A stretch of 64,000 bases of DNA from Pholiota molesta (taxonomy: Eukaryota; Basidiomycota; Agaricomycetes; Agaricales; Strophariaceae): assembly GCA_014925825.1 (NCBI GenBank), contig JACGCK010000009.1, positions 620,001 through 684,000 on the forward strand, read 5' to 3'. Both the position numbers and the translations under genes were made by a program. Shown here piece by piece: positions 12,022 through 22,800 of this stretch (positions are counted from its first letter, which is position 1; the number at the start of each line of letters is the position of its first letter). Under the pieces are notes generated by a model, which was not told where the DNA came from, ran no database searches, and saw only the letters and a program-made list of their open reading frames with translations.

Positions 12022-13300
12022 TCAATCCTCCCTCTCATGCAGCCAAAACTTGGCACTATCAGACCACCGGTACTCGTTTGCGTGAAGAGGCCCTTGTGAA
12101 TTGTCTGACTTGTAGTACCATAGACCTCCCATTTTGCATTCCACATACTATAATAATACAATAAATTAATCGAAGAGCAGCTCTTTCGAGAAGTATCCAT
12201 ACCTTATCATATACAAGCCATCGTGCTTTCTCCAACCCATCGACACCGTGCTCATTGAGCACCTTATCCAAGCAATCATACACGTTATCCTTGTATGGTT
12301 TTATCCAATCCACAGACTCGTCTCCTGTAAAGTGGTCGTAATACACTTCTATTCCTGGTCCATGGTACCCCGATGGTGCATCAGCGAGGAGTTCATTCAA
12401 GGCGTTGAATGAGACAGAGTCTGACGGAGGAGGAGATGTTGGACGCCTTGGATAGTCCTGCAATGTGTCAAATGCGCATGACATTAAAGATTCTCTCTCG
12501 CTCCGACGGGGGCCTGACTCATATTCCTTGAATACATTGTTCAATGCATCCCATAACCACTTTTCGCCTCTGCCCTCCATCATTTCTTTTATCCGTATAA
12601 GGTTTGGCGTGGACGTTTCAGGATCTGGTAGATCCTTCGGATATACAAAAATGCTGACACAAGGGGCCAAAGCTGGATCGCTGGCGAGTTTGTAGGTGCT
12701 CGGTTTAGGAAAGATTTTACCCGACTTGGTACCGTGTTTCGCATAGTACTTAGCTGCCTTGTCGTTTAACCTGATAGTAACAACGGAGTTAGTGAAATGC
12801 TGAGCTAGCTTCAGAACTTGGAAGACGTACATCTTCTCAAAACCTTCGGGGCCGCCATACTTTTCCCATGCTTTCATTTCCACGTCTCTTTCTTTATAGA
12901 GAAACATAGGCATAATCCTATCTACGCCGTTGATTTTTTTTGCGGTCCTGGAGTATAATGTGATAAGCAATTTAAAAGAGCGAGATTTGTTGTGCATATG
13001 ATTCAGACTCACTCTGACGTTGTACGTGGCATTTCCTGCAAAATCTTGTCATTTATACGGTAATTTTGAATAGCAGCGGTCTTGTTAATCTGAGTACCGC
13101 GCGAATTCGAGAACTCAGTGATAAAAACTTGTGCGTTTTTCTGGAGACACTCACGTCGCATCTTCTGGAATCCACGAAGCTCGCCATTGGGATTTATCCT
13201 GAACTTGAATTGTCTGCTTTTTGCGGGAAGATCGCTTCGCCGGCGAGCTAGCGGTGCGTTTGGCGTTCGTCGGTGATATTGAAGATGCAGCTCTTGGCAT
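12022..13300 (-). CDS. XPA-C-like lineage-specific protein, copy B (best preserved)
   Basis: Function not known. The basic N-terminus has 'SPAKRSSRKKQTIQVQDKSQ', then 'WRASWIPEDA'. Exon 2 encodes 'INKTAAIQNYRINDKIL' and exon 3 'KERDVEMKAWEKYGGPEGF'. These correspond in order and spacing to XPA/Rad14 C-terminal motifs (a T-x-A-K-x-x-Y-x-L segment, then a Y/L-x-x-V-E-x-x-A-W-x-K-x-G-x-P-E-G helix), which form the DNA-binding part. I infer an XPA-like DNA-binding fold. Further on are 'YYAKHGTKSGKIFPKPSTYK', 'LASDPALAPCVSIFVYPKDL' and 'LQDYPRRPTSPPPSDSV', with a C-terminal exon 'ECKMGGLWYYKSDNSQ'. The canonical XPA zinc finger is not seen. One base seems missing at the end of exon 1 (compare copy C, phase 0). 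The start at 13300 matches the N-termini of the paralogues; an ATG at 13450 lies too near the TATA box. Confidence 0.6.
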
Positions 13301-13805
13301 CCTGGATAGTTGGTATCGTGAATGAAGTAAGGGTTGAAGAAAATGATGTCCGATCGCAGGAGCTTCAAGTGGGCGTTGATAGCGTTTTTTTAGCTGTGTC
13401 TCCCAAGTTCGACGGATCAAGTTAACCCCCTGATTCTGATTTGGCGTCATTTATTTGAGTTTATTTCTATTTATAGCTAATTAGGCGCCGCATACATTGC
13501 GCACGGATCAAGTGACAAGCCCAGACAGATACGGCCTTCGAGCGACGAAATTCCTTCCGATATTATGAAGGTTGTTACGAAGCAGAGGGCAATTTAGCAG
13601 GTTCGTCAAGTCCATCTGTTTCAAGAAATATGCATCTTGGAGGAGCACAAGTAGCGGGATGCTAGTATATATGATCAGTTTTATCAAGTACGCAACAAGT
13701 ACGGTAAGAAATAAAAAAAATACACTACAACAGCTCTCACTATTAGAATAATTGGGATAGTGATATTCGTATAACAGAAGAAAATAATTAGAACATTTGG
13801 CACAT
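13301..13805. other. Spacer between XPA-like copies B and C
   Basis: Apart from the copy B promoter, no gene is supported. The 3' half of the family is missing downstream of copy C: sequence after 13806 does not match the C-terminal exons of copies A or B. Confidence 0.5.
13465..13490 (-). promoter_or_regulatory. Core promoter of XPA-like copy B
   Basis: Minus strand: CGGCGCCTAATTAGC followed by TATAAATAG, the same arrangement as in copies A and C. It lies about 165 bases upstream of the chosen ATG. Confidence 0.6.
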
Positions 13806-14458
13806 CTAGGCCATTGGATCATTGGCGAGAACATAGGTAGTCGGTTTTGGGAATAATTTTCCGGAGCTGGTGCCATGTTTTGCGTAGAACTTGATCATTT
13901 TATCGCTCAAACTAAGGAGGAAGTCAATAGAATCCAGAACAATGAGGTTCGGCGAGCGTACTGATTTTCAAAGCCTTCGGGGCCCCCATGCTTTTCCCAA
14001 GCTTGAGCTCAACATCTTTTCCTTGTAACAGTACATGGGCTTTATCGTATCCTTGCCGTTGATTTTGATTATAGTGCTGAGAGTATGAGATTATATGAGA
14101 TTTCAACCTTTAGTTCAAGTGCCGGACATGGTAGCAATACGACTTACTGCCTCTTTTCAAATGGCATGCCCTGTAAATCATTTGCATTCAAGTGATAACT
14201 TGCTATCGCTGCGCTCTTGTTTATCTGCGCCGGCGTCCGCACGGAGAGATTCTATAAGGTTCGAGCAAAAAGATCATATGTACCACAGTTCGTGCTCACA
14301 TCGTGGTTTTCGGGAATCGTCGAAGCCCTCCACTGCGCTGTATCCTGCACTTGAATCGCCTTTTTCGGCTTGCGAGGAGATCCTAACTTCGCGGGGGAGC
14401 TACCGGCCGTTTGTTGGCGCTTCACGGGCGATGACTTCGGCGTGGTGACCTTTGGCAT
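13806..14458 (-). pseudogene. XPA-C-like protein, copy C (3'-truncated, frame-broken)
   Basis: Third paralogue. 'MPKVTTPKSSPVKRQQTAGS' starts at 14458. 'AIQVQDTAQWRASTIPENHD' ends exon 1 in phase 0. Exon 2 is 'INKSAAIASYHLNANDLQGM'. Exon 3 gives 'KINGKDTIKPMYCYKEK', then two single-base losses in A runs (near 14010-14025) disrupt the equivalent of 'DVEMKAWEKHGGPEGF'. The last exon 'HGTSSGKLFPKPTTYVLAND' runs into TAG at 13806, so about 150 C-terminal residues found in copy B are absent. Truncation plus two breaks supports a decaying copy, though the breaks alone could be sequence errors. Confidence 0.6.
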
Positions 14459-14600
14459 TGCGTGCGATCTGTTTCGTCGATGAGGCAAGTCTTCGAGGAG
14501 ATGGACGTGAGATTGAAGCCGCAGAAGCCTGGAAGCAGCAATCCGCAGCCTATTTGGTGCCTCCTGATTCAGCGGATCAACTCCGCTTGGATCCGGGATT

Positions 14601-14626
14601 ACTATTTATATCCATTTAGGCGCCGC
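14601..14626 (-). promoter_or_regulatory. Core promoter of XPA-like copy C
   Basis: Minus strand: CGGCGCCTAAATGGA then TATAAATAG, about 145 bases upstream of the ATG. A second GGCGCC lies just beyond (14630-14635). Confidence 0.6.
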
Positions 14627-15074
14627 CAAGGCGCCGCTCATAGCACTGCAGGTTTGCCCATGGGTTAACGAGGCTTAATGTAGCCCTAGCCTTGAAACTT
14701 CCATTAATGAGGGTTTCGCGGTGACAGGAAAAAGTCATTCCATATGGATTAAAAGCCATAGCATGTCTACATATTGCATGAATGTCTTGACTCGAAGCAG
14801 AAACTTCACTGCAATTCACTGGCAGGGAACCCGCAAGGGCTCTGGAACTATAAACGTTGAGAATCAAACAATAAGGGAATGCGCACGTCTACGCCCTTTC
14901 CAACTGTTCCTTTATTCTGGTTTTTTCGTATAAGCGCAAGATTTTTTCGTCTCGTACGTAGAACACAGTTCAAGTTGAACGAGATATCTATGACTAGGAA
15001 AGTATCATTTCTCAACCATTTGGGCTTGATCTGGGCTGAGTATTTAAAGAAAGACCGTGCATTTGACAGCTCGT

Positions 15075-15567
15075 TCAGTTAGTTGTGTGTGTGTGTTGAT
15101 AATTTATGTCAATCAGCTCGTAGCAGATATGTAGCATTTGGTCAGATAAACATAGATATCTTGTTCGCGTTGAGGGGTGGGGAGGGGTAGTAATCTTCTC
15201 AGAAGTTCGTTCCACCGTACTACTAGTAAGCTCATCTATCGCTCGGCCTGCATCTTTCCAAGACACAGTAGTCGCCGACCACAAGTAAATATGTGGCCCA
15301 TGACCCAGTGTAAAAGAACAATCGTAATCCAGCCCAGTTATCTGCAAATTATGAGTGATATCATGCGATAGTAACCGTCCAATAACCCGAACGCCAATGC
15401 ATCTCGAAGCTTTGTACATTGTTCGAATCCAAACCCAAAAACCTAGTATTTAATGCGGAAATATCAAGTGGATATGACGGAAAGGCACAACAAAGATATC
15501 CCTTTAACCTGGGTCCGGATTCCACAGTCGGGAGAAACGATGACATAACCTCCTGTTTATCTTTCAT
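15075..15567 (-). CDS. Hypothetical protein, uncertain and probably frame-broken
   Basis: Two overlapping minus-strand frames (15567 to about 15361, 'LKGYLCCAFPSYPLDISALN', and about 15419 to 15075, 'LDYDCSFTLGHGPHIYLWSA') could be one 150-170 residue protein joined by a frame shift near 15390. The composition is coding-like but I recognise no family. A further exon starting at an ATG near 15690 is possible. Confidence 0.28.
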
Positions 15568-15690
15568 TGGACTGCAGAGACTGTAGTCGCCTGCAGTCGC
15601 ACCACTGACACATTATTAATAGCAAAAAAACCATCCAAAAAGATGGAAGTTCGATAGTCGTTGGTGTGAGTAGATTCGAAGCAGACACCA

Positions 15691-16706
15691 TGTTGGGAAC
15701 TGAGATATGAAGGCTGTAAATATACTTATTCTTTATCGAAAGCCAGCTTTATATAACATGCAACGTGGGCTGACCAACGATGATCAAAGTAGTCTGGGGG
15801 CGGATGGAGTCGGCTAGTAGGTTCTCCTTTCAGACCATCGCGAAGCTAATGCCAGGATGAACCTGGGTCCTGACGATCCGATACACATGCCGGCTGACTC
15901 GCCTAGCATTCTACAAATTGCCTTGAGTAGCACCAAGTTGGGCAATATTTCCTTTACAGACCGGCAGTATCTCGTGTGATTTCGGCCAATAATTTAGGGA
16001 GTAAGCGTGAACGGAGAGCGAAAGGTGCTTCTTCTGGTTTTCAAGCTTTATTAACTGCATTTGGAGGCATCATTGATATCGGTAGAGTACGAGCTTCTGA
16101 TTGCAAACACACCGATAGTAGTCGGCGGTTTGCAAAGCACTCGTGTGTGTTGTCCATGCGAATATTTGCTATGTATGGTAAGGCAGGAATTTAATTAAAG
16201 GGCCGAAGAACAAACGAGCCGAAAATGGCTATGACACTACGCCCTCTAAACACACCCGAACGCATTTGCATGATGATACGGTCAAGCACTGTACTTACCG
16301 AGGTCCACCGGGCTTTGAGCTTGAGGCAACGGTAGTGGAAGAAGAGCGGGTCCTTTCGCCGATTCTCACGCGCACGATGGGACAAGCATCGGTGGGTTCA
16401 TTTGCAGCTCCTTTGTTCAACTGATAGTCTTACCAAAGATAAGCTTACATCGGCGTCTCATGGAGACAGCTCGCGCAAAGTGAAGCTTGACGTTGAGATC
16501 AGACATCTTTCAACGGAATCTGGGCTATTCCCGGCTCACTTTATTTAGGGGATAAGCAGTTAGCGATCTCACCAAGTCAACGAGGGCGGCTGGGCCAGTG
16601 GCTGGTTCTGATAGGACGCTCATAATCCCGCTTCCCCTCATAAAAGCGCTAGTACTATGGAGTCGTCTCTGGTTCCCAAATCTTCCCCAATCTTCCAAAG
16701 CATAAG
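15691..16706. other. No supported gene
   Basis: About 1 kb with short unconvincing frames on both strands and no clear repeat. The right end is the upstream region of the plus-strand gene at 16707. Confidence 0.4.
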
Positions 16707-17589
16707 ATGACTTCTTTCGATTCATACAACGCCAAGACTACGAGCATTAGTGTGCGTCCGCAGTCCTCCTTCCCGTTCCAGAGTACTAATTAACCCTCTC
16801 CGCAGTATCCATGGCCTGCCGAGGTCAACGGCATAGAGCGCATTGCTCTCTCTGCTCAAGGTGATCTGCAACGAGTGCTCAGGTATAGACACAACTGCAC
16901 CTAATTTTTTATATAAAGTTCTGACTCCCTGCGCCTTTTCTTGCTAGCGCATTCTTTGCTCGCCCCATTGTCATTGCCTCGTGTATTCCAACACATCCGC
17001 CAGGCATCTCTCCAGTCCACCCCGAGCCGCTCACTCAGATCACCCCCACCATTATCGCATCCGCGTCGCCTGAGTCCCCCATCGTTCAGACACGTCAAGT
17101 GCACCTGCAGTGCAATGGGAAGATAGTCTGCACCGCTACCTCTACCGTGCGCATCACGTCGGCCGAGACGGCGCATCTTTCCTCCAGGAGAAGTACGCCA
17201 TCGGCCAGATGTTCAGGCGCCTCGAGAAGGTCCCCGCATTCGAGCTGCTGTCCGTTGGCCTCGGCGACGTCAAGGAGGCGGAAAAAAGCGGCTCTTCGTC
17301 GTTCAAAATCGCCAGCGCCGACAGGAACTCGAGCCAGCTATGGCGGAAATACACCCTCGTCGTCCCCATTTGAATGCGAGATCTTGGAGGTGTTCCCGGC
17401 GAGGGAGATGTTTATTGGGGCGGAAAGGTGGCTGACGGGAGACTCCGCCTCCGTCCCGAGCTCGCCCTCAAGGCTGACAACACTTCCACGCTAAAGCAGG
17501 GCCTCAAGATGGTGGTCGCCGGTGGCATCCTTCTGATGCTGTTGTTTGAAGTGCTTATGCACCTCGGGGGTAGATCTCGGTTCTGTTAA
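16707..17589 (+). CDS. Chorismate-lyase-like fold protein, frame-broken
   Basis: The start 'MTSFDSYNAKTTSIS' is followed by an intron, then 'YPWPAEVNGIERIALSAQGD' and 'LQRVLSAFFARPIVIASCIP'. After a Pro-rich stretch come 'RQVHLQCNGKIVCTATSTV', 'LQEKYAIGQMFRRLEKVPAF', 'LWRKYTLVVP' and 'FECEILEVFPAREMFIG'. The pattern R-x-V-x-L-x-x-x-G-x-x-V-x-x-A, then I-G-x-x-F-R and R-x-Y, is like the chorismate lyase/UTRA-type fold in fungal uncharacterised proteins. This is inference from motif order only. At least three frame changes are needed (near 17178, 17368 and after 17440); the last frame contains a hydrophobic stretch 'GGILLMLLFEVLMHLGG' before the stop. Either several bases are missing or the gene is decaying. 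Confidence 0.5.
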
Positions 17590-18167
17590 GGTGGTACCGA
17601 TACTCATTTGACACCCCGAGCCAACCCCGAACTATACCTATCCCCACGTCGCTTCAACGTTTCATGTCGAGATAACCCTTATTTTCCTCGCTCTACACTT
17701 CCTTAGATTATTGTTTGTATAGACTAAGTCGCTGGACTTTTTCCTCCTATCACGTCATTATTCCATGTTACATATTATGTGCATATCTACTACATTATTG
17801 TACATGTTGTACCATCATCATAACATAATTTGAGTCAATGATAGAACTCGTTGTCACTGTTATCCACTTCTCAGCGCTCATCATCTTACTTTTACAGCAT
17901 TTGAACAAGATGGGCGCCTTATGCCGTAAATAAATGAGCGCGACTCCGAGTGGAACAAACATCGACTTCGTAAAAATGGCTCATTTAAAAGAGTCAGACT
18001 GCCGCAGAACACCAACGATAAAGCCTTTCTTAACGTAATTTATGGTGAAACATTAATTGTTCATATTGCATGGAACCATAACGAGTGAAAGAAAGCTGAG
18101 GTACATATACAGGTACAATAATAATGCAGAATAAAAAGAAACCCTATAACCCAAGAACGACCGTCAT
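17590..18167. other. Convergent 3' flanks, no supported gene
   Basis: AT-rich intergenic sequence between the chorismate-lyase-like gene and histone H3. No repeat or exon is supported. Confidence 0.5.
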
Positions 18168-18688
18168 CTATGACCGCTCGCCCGCAGCCTGCGAGCCAAT
18201 GCAAGATCTTTGGGTTGGATGGTACACGCTTAGCGTGGATGGCAGCCAAGTTGGTATCCTCGAATAGCGAGACAAGGTATGCCTCAGCGGCTTCCTGGAG
18301 AGCCATGACGGCGGATGATTGGAAGCGGAGATCAGTCTACAAGAGTAGAGTCAGTGATGGAGTAGATGAGTCACGAAGATGAAGCAGTAATCACCTTGAA
18401 GTCCTGAGCAATTTCACGGACAAGACGTTGGAAGGGGAGCTTGCGGATGAGCAGCTCAGTCGACTTCTGGTAACGACGAATTTCACGGAGCGCGACGGTT
18501 CCGGGCCTGAAGCGATGGGGCTTCTTCACACCTCCAGCGGCGGCCTGCAAAGCTAATGAGTAAAAAGCGCTATGGAAAAGTCTAAAGTGCACGTACGGCA
18601 GTTTTGCGCGCCGAAGACTTGGCAGCGAGTTGTTTACGGGGCGCCTTGCCACCGTGGACTTGCGAGCAGTTTGCTTTGTGCGGGCCAT
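18168..18688 (-). CDS. Histone H3 (three one-base frame breaks)
   Basis: Core nucleosome histone. Exon 1 (from 18688) gives '[12 protein letters not shown]', exon 2 '[20 protein letters not shown]' and '[18 protein letters not shown]', and exon 3 '[20 protein letters not shown]' and '[14 protein letters not shown]'. Two introns lie near 18597-18548 and 18394-18339. Relative to the almost invariant H3 sequence, one base is missing at about 18652 (after ARKST), one at about 18207 (KRV|TIQPK) and one at about 18178 (RRLR|GERS). Restoring the frame gives the standard C-terminus and a TAG at 18168. Because H3 is nearly invariant, this is the clearest evidence that single bases are missing from the window. 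It is paired head-to-head with H4, the usual fungal arrangement. Confidence 0.95.
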
Positions 18689-18975
18689 TGCTGATGATGA
18701 TGAAGTGGTGGTGGTGGTGGTGGTGGCGGACTGGTGGTGGTGGCAAGAGAGATGGGGGCCGAGTCCAAATCCGGCGTTTGTTATATACGGACGCGGCGCG
18801 TCATGCACGTGATGGCCGCGCTGTCGTGGATTCAACAAACGGGAAATGCAGCACAGCCACAGCGCGCCAATATATAACCACGGGCGGAGTATCGTGACTA
18901 CCATCCCGCTTTCAGAGCCCACCTCACCCACAACACCCATCACCACCACCACCCCCACCCACCCTACTAAATAAC
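18689..18975. promoter_or_regulatory. Divergent histone H3/H4 promoter
   Basis: A 287-base region between the two start codons. A TATATAA box for H4 lies at 18871-18877, about 100 bases from its ATG, directly after a GCGCCAA. A TATATAA on the minus strand (18781-18787) is about 95 bases from the H3 ATG. The near-symmetrical layout supports co-regulation of the pair. Confidence 0.7.
18691..18743. repeat. GGT-rich microsatellite in the H3 5' leader
   Basis: GAT repeats followed by about seven GTG/GGT units and an interrupted second GGT run lie immediately upstream of the H3 ATG. On the H3 transcript this is an ACC-rich leader. Confidence 0.7.
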
Positions 18976-19452
<477 letters not shown>

Positions 19453-19885
19453 GCTGCGAGCTATTTATCTGGACTTTCTCTCTCTCATTGTGCTATCTAT
19501 TTGTTGTATACTGTATTACTATAATCTCATTTCTGCTGAAAACGCAAACCAGTTCGGAATCTTGAGTGCTTCAGCGGAGGAGGTGAAATTTTGGCCAACC
19601 CTCTGCCCACAGGCCTGCGGTCTGCGTCGTGGCACTGTACTCTGAGTCATCGTGTGAAATGTATTGTCTAATCGGCATGAATTAACGCGTCATTGGGCTC
19701 AAATGCCACTGCGATGTGTGGCATGTGATGCTGGCTACTGATAACGACTCGAGCAGGCCAGAGCAGGCCAGACACCGTACTATGCTTGCAACAATTAGAG
19801 TAAAATGATAAATGCCTATGGAGTCGAAAAATCAGACTAAATACATATGCAGTGGATAGTATTAATATTCTACAAGGCCCCAAAA
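19453..19885. other. Convergent 3' flanks of H4 and DOA10
   Basis: No coding exon is supported. A short direct repeat (AGCAGGCCAG, twice, 19753-19771) is visible. Confidence 0.5.
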
Positions 19886-22800
19886 TTAATGCCTTTGCTC
19901 ATCGTCCGCAACAAGTCCATTTTGTGGGCCCTCGGCATCATCTGCTGCTCCTGCCACCGCTGCGCCTTCGCCGCCATTCTCTGGCACCACCGCCGACTCC
20001 GGCTCGTGGTTCTTCAGCCTCATCTCCACCAAGAACTCCTTGTCGCGTATGGCCTGCGACCACGATGAGAGCATCCCGTATAGCGTAATCGCCGAGCGGA
20101 CGCTGCCGGCCAGGAGAAACAATGACGGGTACACGTGCATGACTGAAGTGGGGGAGGAGGCGCAGATCAGTCAATGTGCTCGGATCGAAAGAGGGATGCA
20201 TCAGACTACTCACAGATGAATCTGTTGTCCAGCGGCAGATCGGGGAAGAAGTGCTGCAGCGTCCGGAAGACCACAACGGGGAAGAGGATCATTGCCAACA
20301 ATCCGCCACCTAGTGGCGCGATCACTTCCTTTGTGGCGGCGATAGGATCGGGATGCGTCCATCCATGCTGCATAATCTAGTAGATCCAGACAGCGTACAT
20401 TAGCATCAGAATGTAGGGAGAATAAATTGTGGCACCGGTGGCTGCTACTCACGTTAGTCAATCCCCGCGTCAGACGATTGGGGGGCTGGATCCGATGCGC
20501 ATGCAGCGCGATCTTCGCATACAGCAGCCCAAGCGCCCACTCATCCACCACCCGGATGCGCGGCGTCATATTGGGGTCCAGCGTAAACCGCACCGGAAGG
20601 ACCATGTACAGATCAATCACGATCGCGAGCAGAATCGGGATGACGATGCCCAGACAGAACACCATATACAGCGTCTTCGCCACCCACAGCAGCCCGCGCT
20701 TGAGCACGAGCACATATAGGTTCGCGCGCGGGCCGTCGCCGCTGCGGCGCTGGCGGCGCTTGTCCAGGCGGTCCACGGCGCGCGCGATGAGGTAGCACAC
20801 CCACATGAGGTAGAAGCCGATGAGGAGCGAGTACCCATCGTGCACGTCGCGCGGCGTGAACAGCCTGAAGAAGCTGCGGCCGAGCTGGATAGGTATTGCC
20901 ACCCCCAGGCCGAGCATGACGCCCCGAAGATCCAGAGGAGTGTGATGAACGTGATGACGCGGTATTTGAAGTTGGGCGGCATATAGACAATCATGTAGTG
21001 CTCTTTGATGTTCTTCTTTGCCTTTTCTGTTTCTGCGTTTTGTTGCGCCATGAGCACCCGTGCCTCTTCGTCAACCGGTTCACCATCAGCTGTGACAGCA
21101 ACCGTGGCGCGCATATCGCGAGGAAGGGCCAAGTTGTCCGTAGCAGGAACGCGGCGGAACGAGCCATCCGGAATATCCTCCTCTCCAACGACATGGACGT
21201 TCCCTCGAACAAGATTATCCTGCCAATTCTTCGGCGTAAACTCCTCTTCCGGGTGCCGTCCACCAAAGAAGTAGGACGTCAAACGCAATCTCGTCGCCAA
21301 GAATTTCCACACTGTGGTCGCGACGTGCTTGATTGTTCGTTTTGGCCGGAAATAATGCATGGTGTATGGCAGGACAAGATGAAGGAATAATAGATCCACA
21401 GGAACGTTCGATAGAGGTTCGCTACAAACGCAAATAAATCTTCAAACTCTCAAATTACAGTGAGGGGCACATACCGGTTTTTCCATCTGAAAGGCATGAT
21501 CGATTTACTTCCCAACAACAATAGACCCGCAACACTGCCCACAACACAAGCAACAACGAAAGAATACATCAGTCCACTGATGCAGATCTTGCGCAGCTGG
21601 GTAAGTGTGGGCCGGTCGAGGATATCGCGGATAGGATGCGAGTTCTGATCTTGAGGATCTTTTATGAACCACATTGCCCCGGGCGCATCACACTTCTGCA
21701 TCCAGACAAGAGAACAGCGAAGGAGTACCTAAAAAGCAAGATAATTCAGCTCTGTGAAATAAAATGGTACTTAAAATTCGAAACTTACATGAACATCGTT
21801 CCAGCAACCCAATGATAGAACATCGCGGTAAAGGAGCCTGGACAAAGAATCCGACACGAGATTGCATGTTGGCCTCAGGGAACAACCAAACCGTGCAAAG
21901 GTCCAAAACGATACCACAACCCAGCGGGAACGTAACCAACTCGATGAAGATGAATGCAGCACCTGCAAAGCGAAGAAAAAAAATAATCAGCACGAAAAAA
22001 ATCATAGCCAAGGCAAATGACGAACCTTCAGGACTAACAACTGCTGTCGGACAGCATTCCTCACAGCAAGTCCCGCGGTCCTCGCATTTCCACAGTCAAT
22101 AGGTTGAGGTACAAGCCAGGATGAACGAAATCACGACATAGCCCAGCGCAACAGCGAAAACCCGGCTCGATGGTCCGCCCCCAAGGGCGAGCTGGATCCA
22201 TCGCTCTTGAAATTTCGTGGTTAAACCCTCACTTCTTTGCCAAAAGCCTGGAAGTATGGCTCGGTGAACCCAAATACTCGGTATTGAGTCGATTAGGGCT
22301 GATGTGATGTCGGTTGGATGGCGAAATGGTGGCAGCGTCAGGCCCAAAGTTGACATTTGGTATACGTATTGTGTAGCGCTATCCGCCAGAGACGTCGAAT
22401 AGGTGTACTGCAAGGTATCAGCCGACTTATCCCTGTTGTGTAGAAAAGAGCTGTACGCACAAATTTTGAAGAGGCCACAGCGACCTTTTTGGCGACAATA
22501 TCGTTGACAGACGCACGGATAAGATTTACCCGACGTATGCGGAAAGCCTCAGCACACCCTTGAATATACTGATGATCCAGGGCAACGTGAGCTCGACAAG
22601 GAGGTACGCAAAGAAATCGACGATGGGATCGGTGATGAGACGCATAGCTCGGATGGGCAGATGGAGACCTGCAACATGCGACGGGGATCGAGCTAAAGGC
22701 ATCATTGTCAGCTTTCCCTTGCATGGACATAAATTCAAGCAAGTACGCACGCAGAGAAGGGCAGTAGTTTTGCCGATTGTGAAAGGTATCCAAATGCCAA

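Larger units (their letters stand above)
10189..14626 (-). repeat. Tandem array of three XPA-like gene units
   Basis: Three same-strand units share gene structure (exon 1 basic, exon 2 'KxAA..Y', exon 3 'W-K-GGPE-F'), and each has the same promoter. They are diverged at the protein level, so the duplications are not recent. This is local tandem amplification, not transposition; no terminal repeats or target-site duplications are visible. Confidence 0.7.

Noticed and set aside
10189..14626. XPA-like array as a transposable element
   Set aside because: No terminal repeats, target duplications or transposase; spliced genes with their own promoters fit tandem duplication better.
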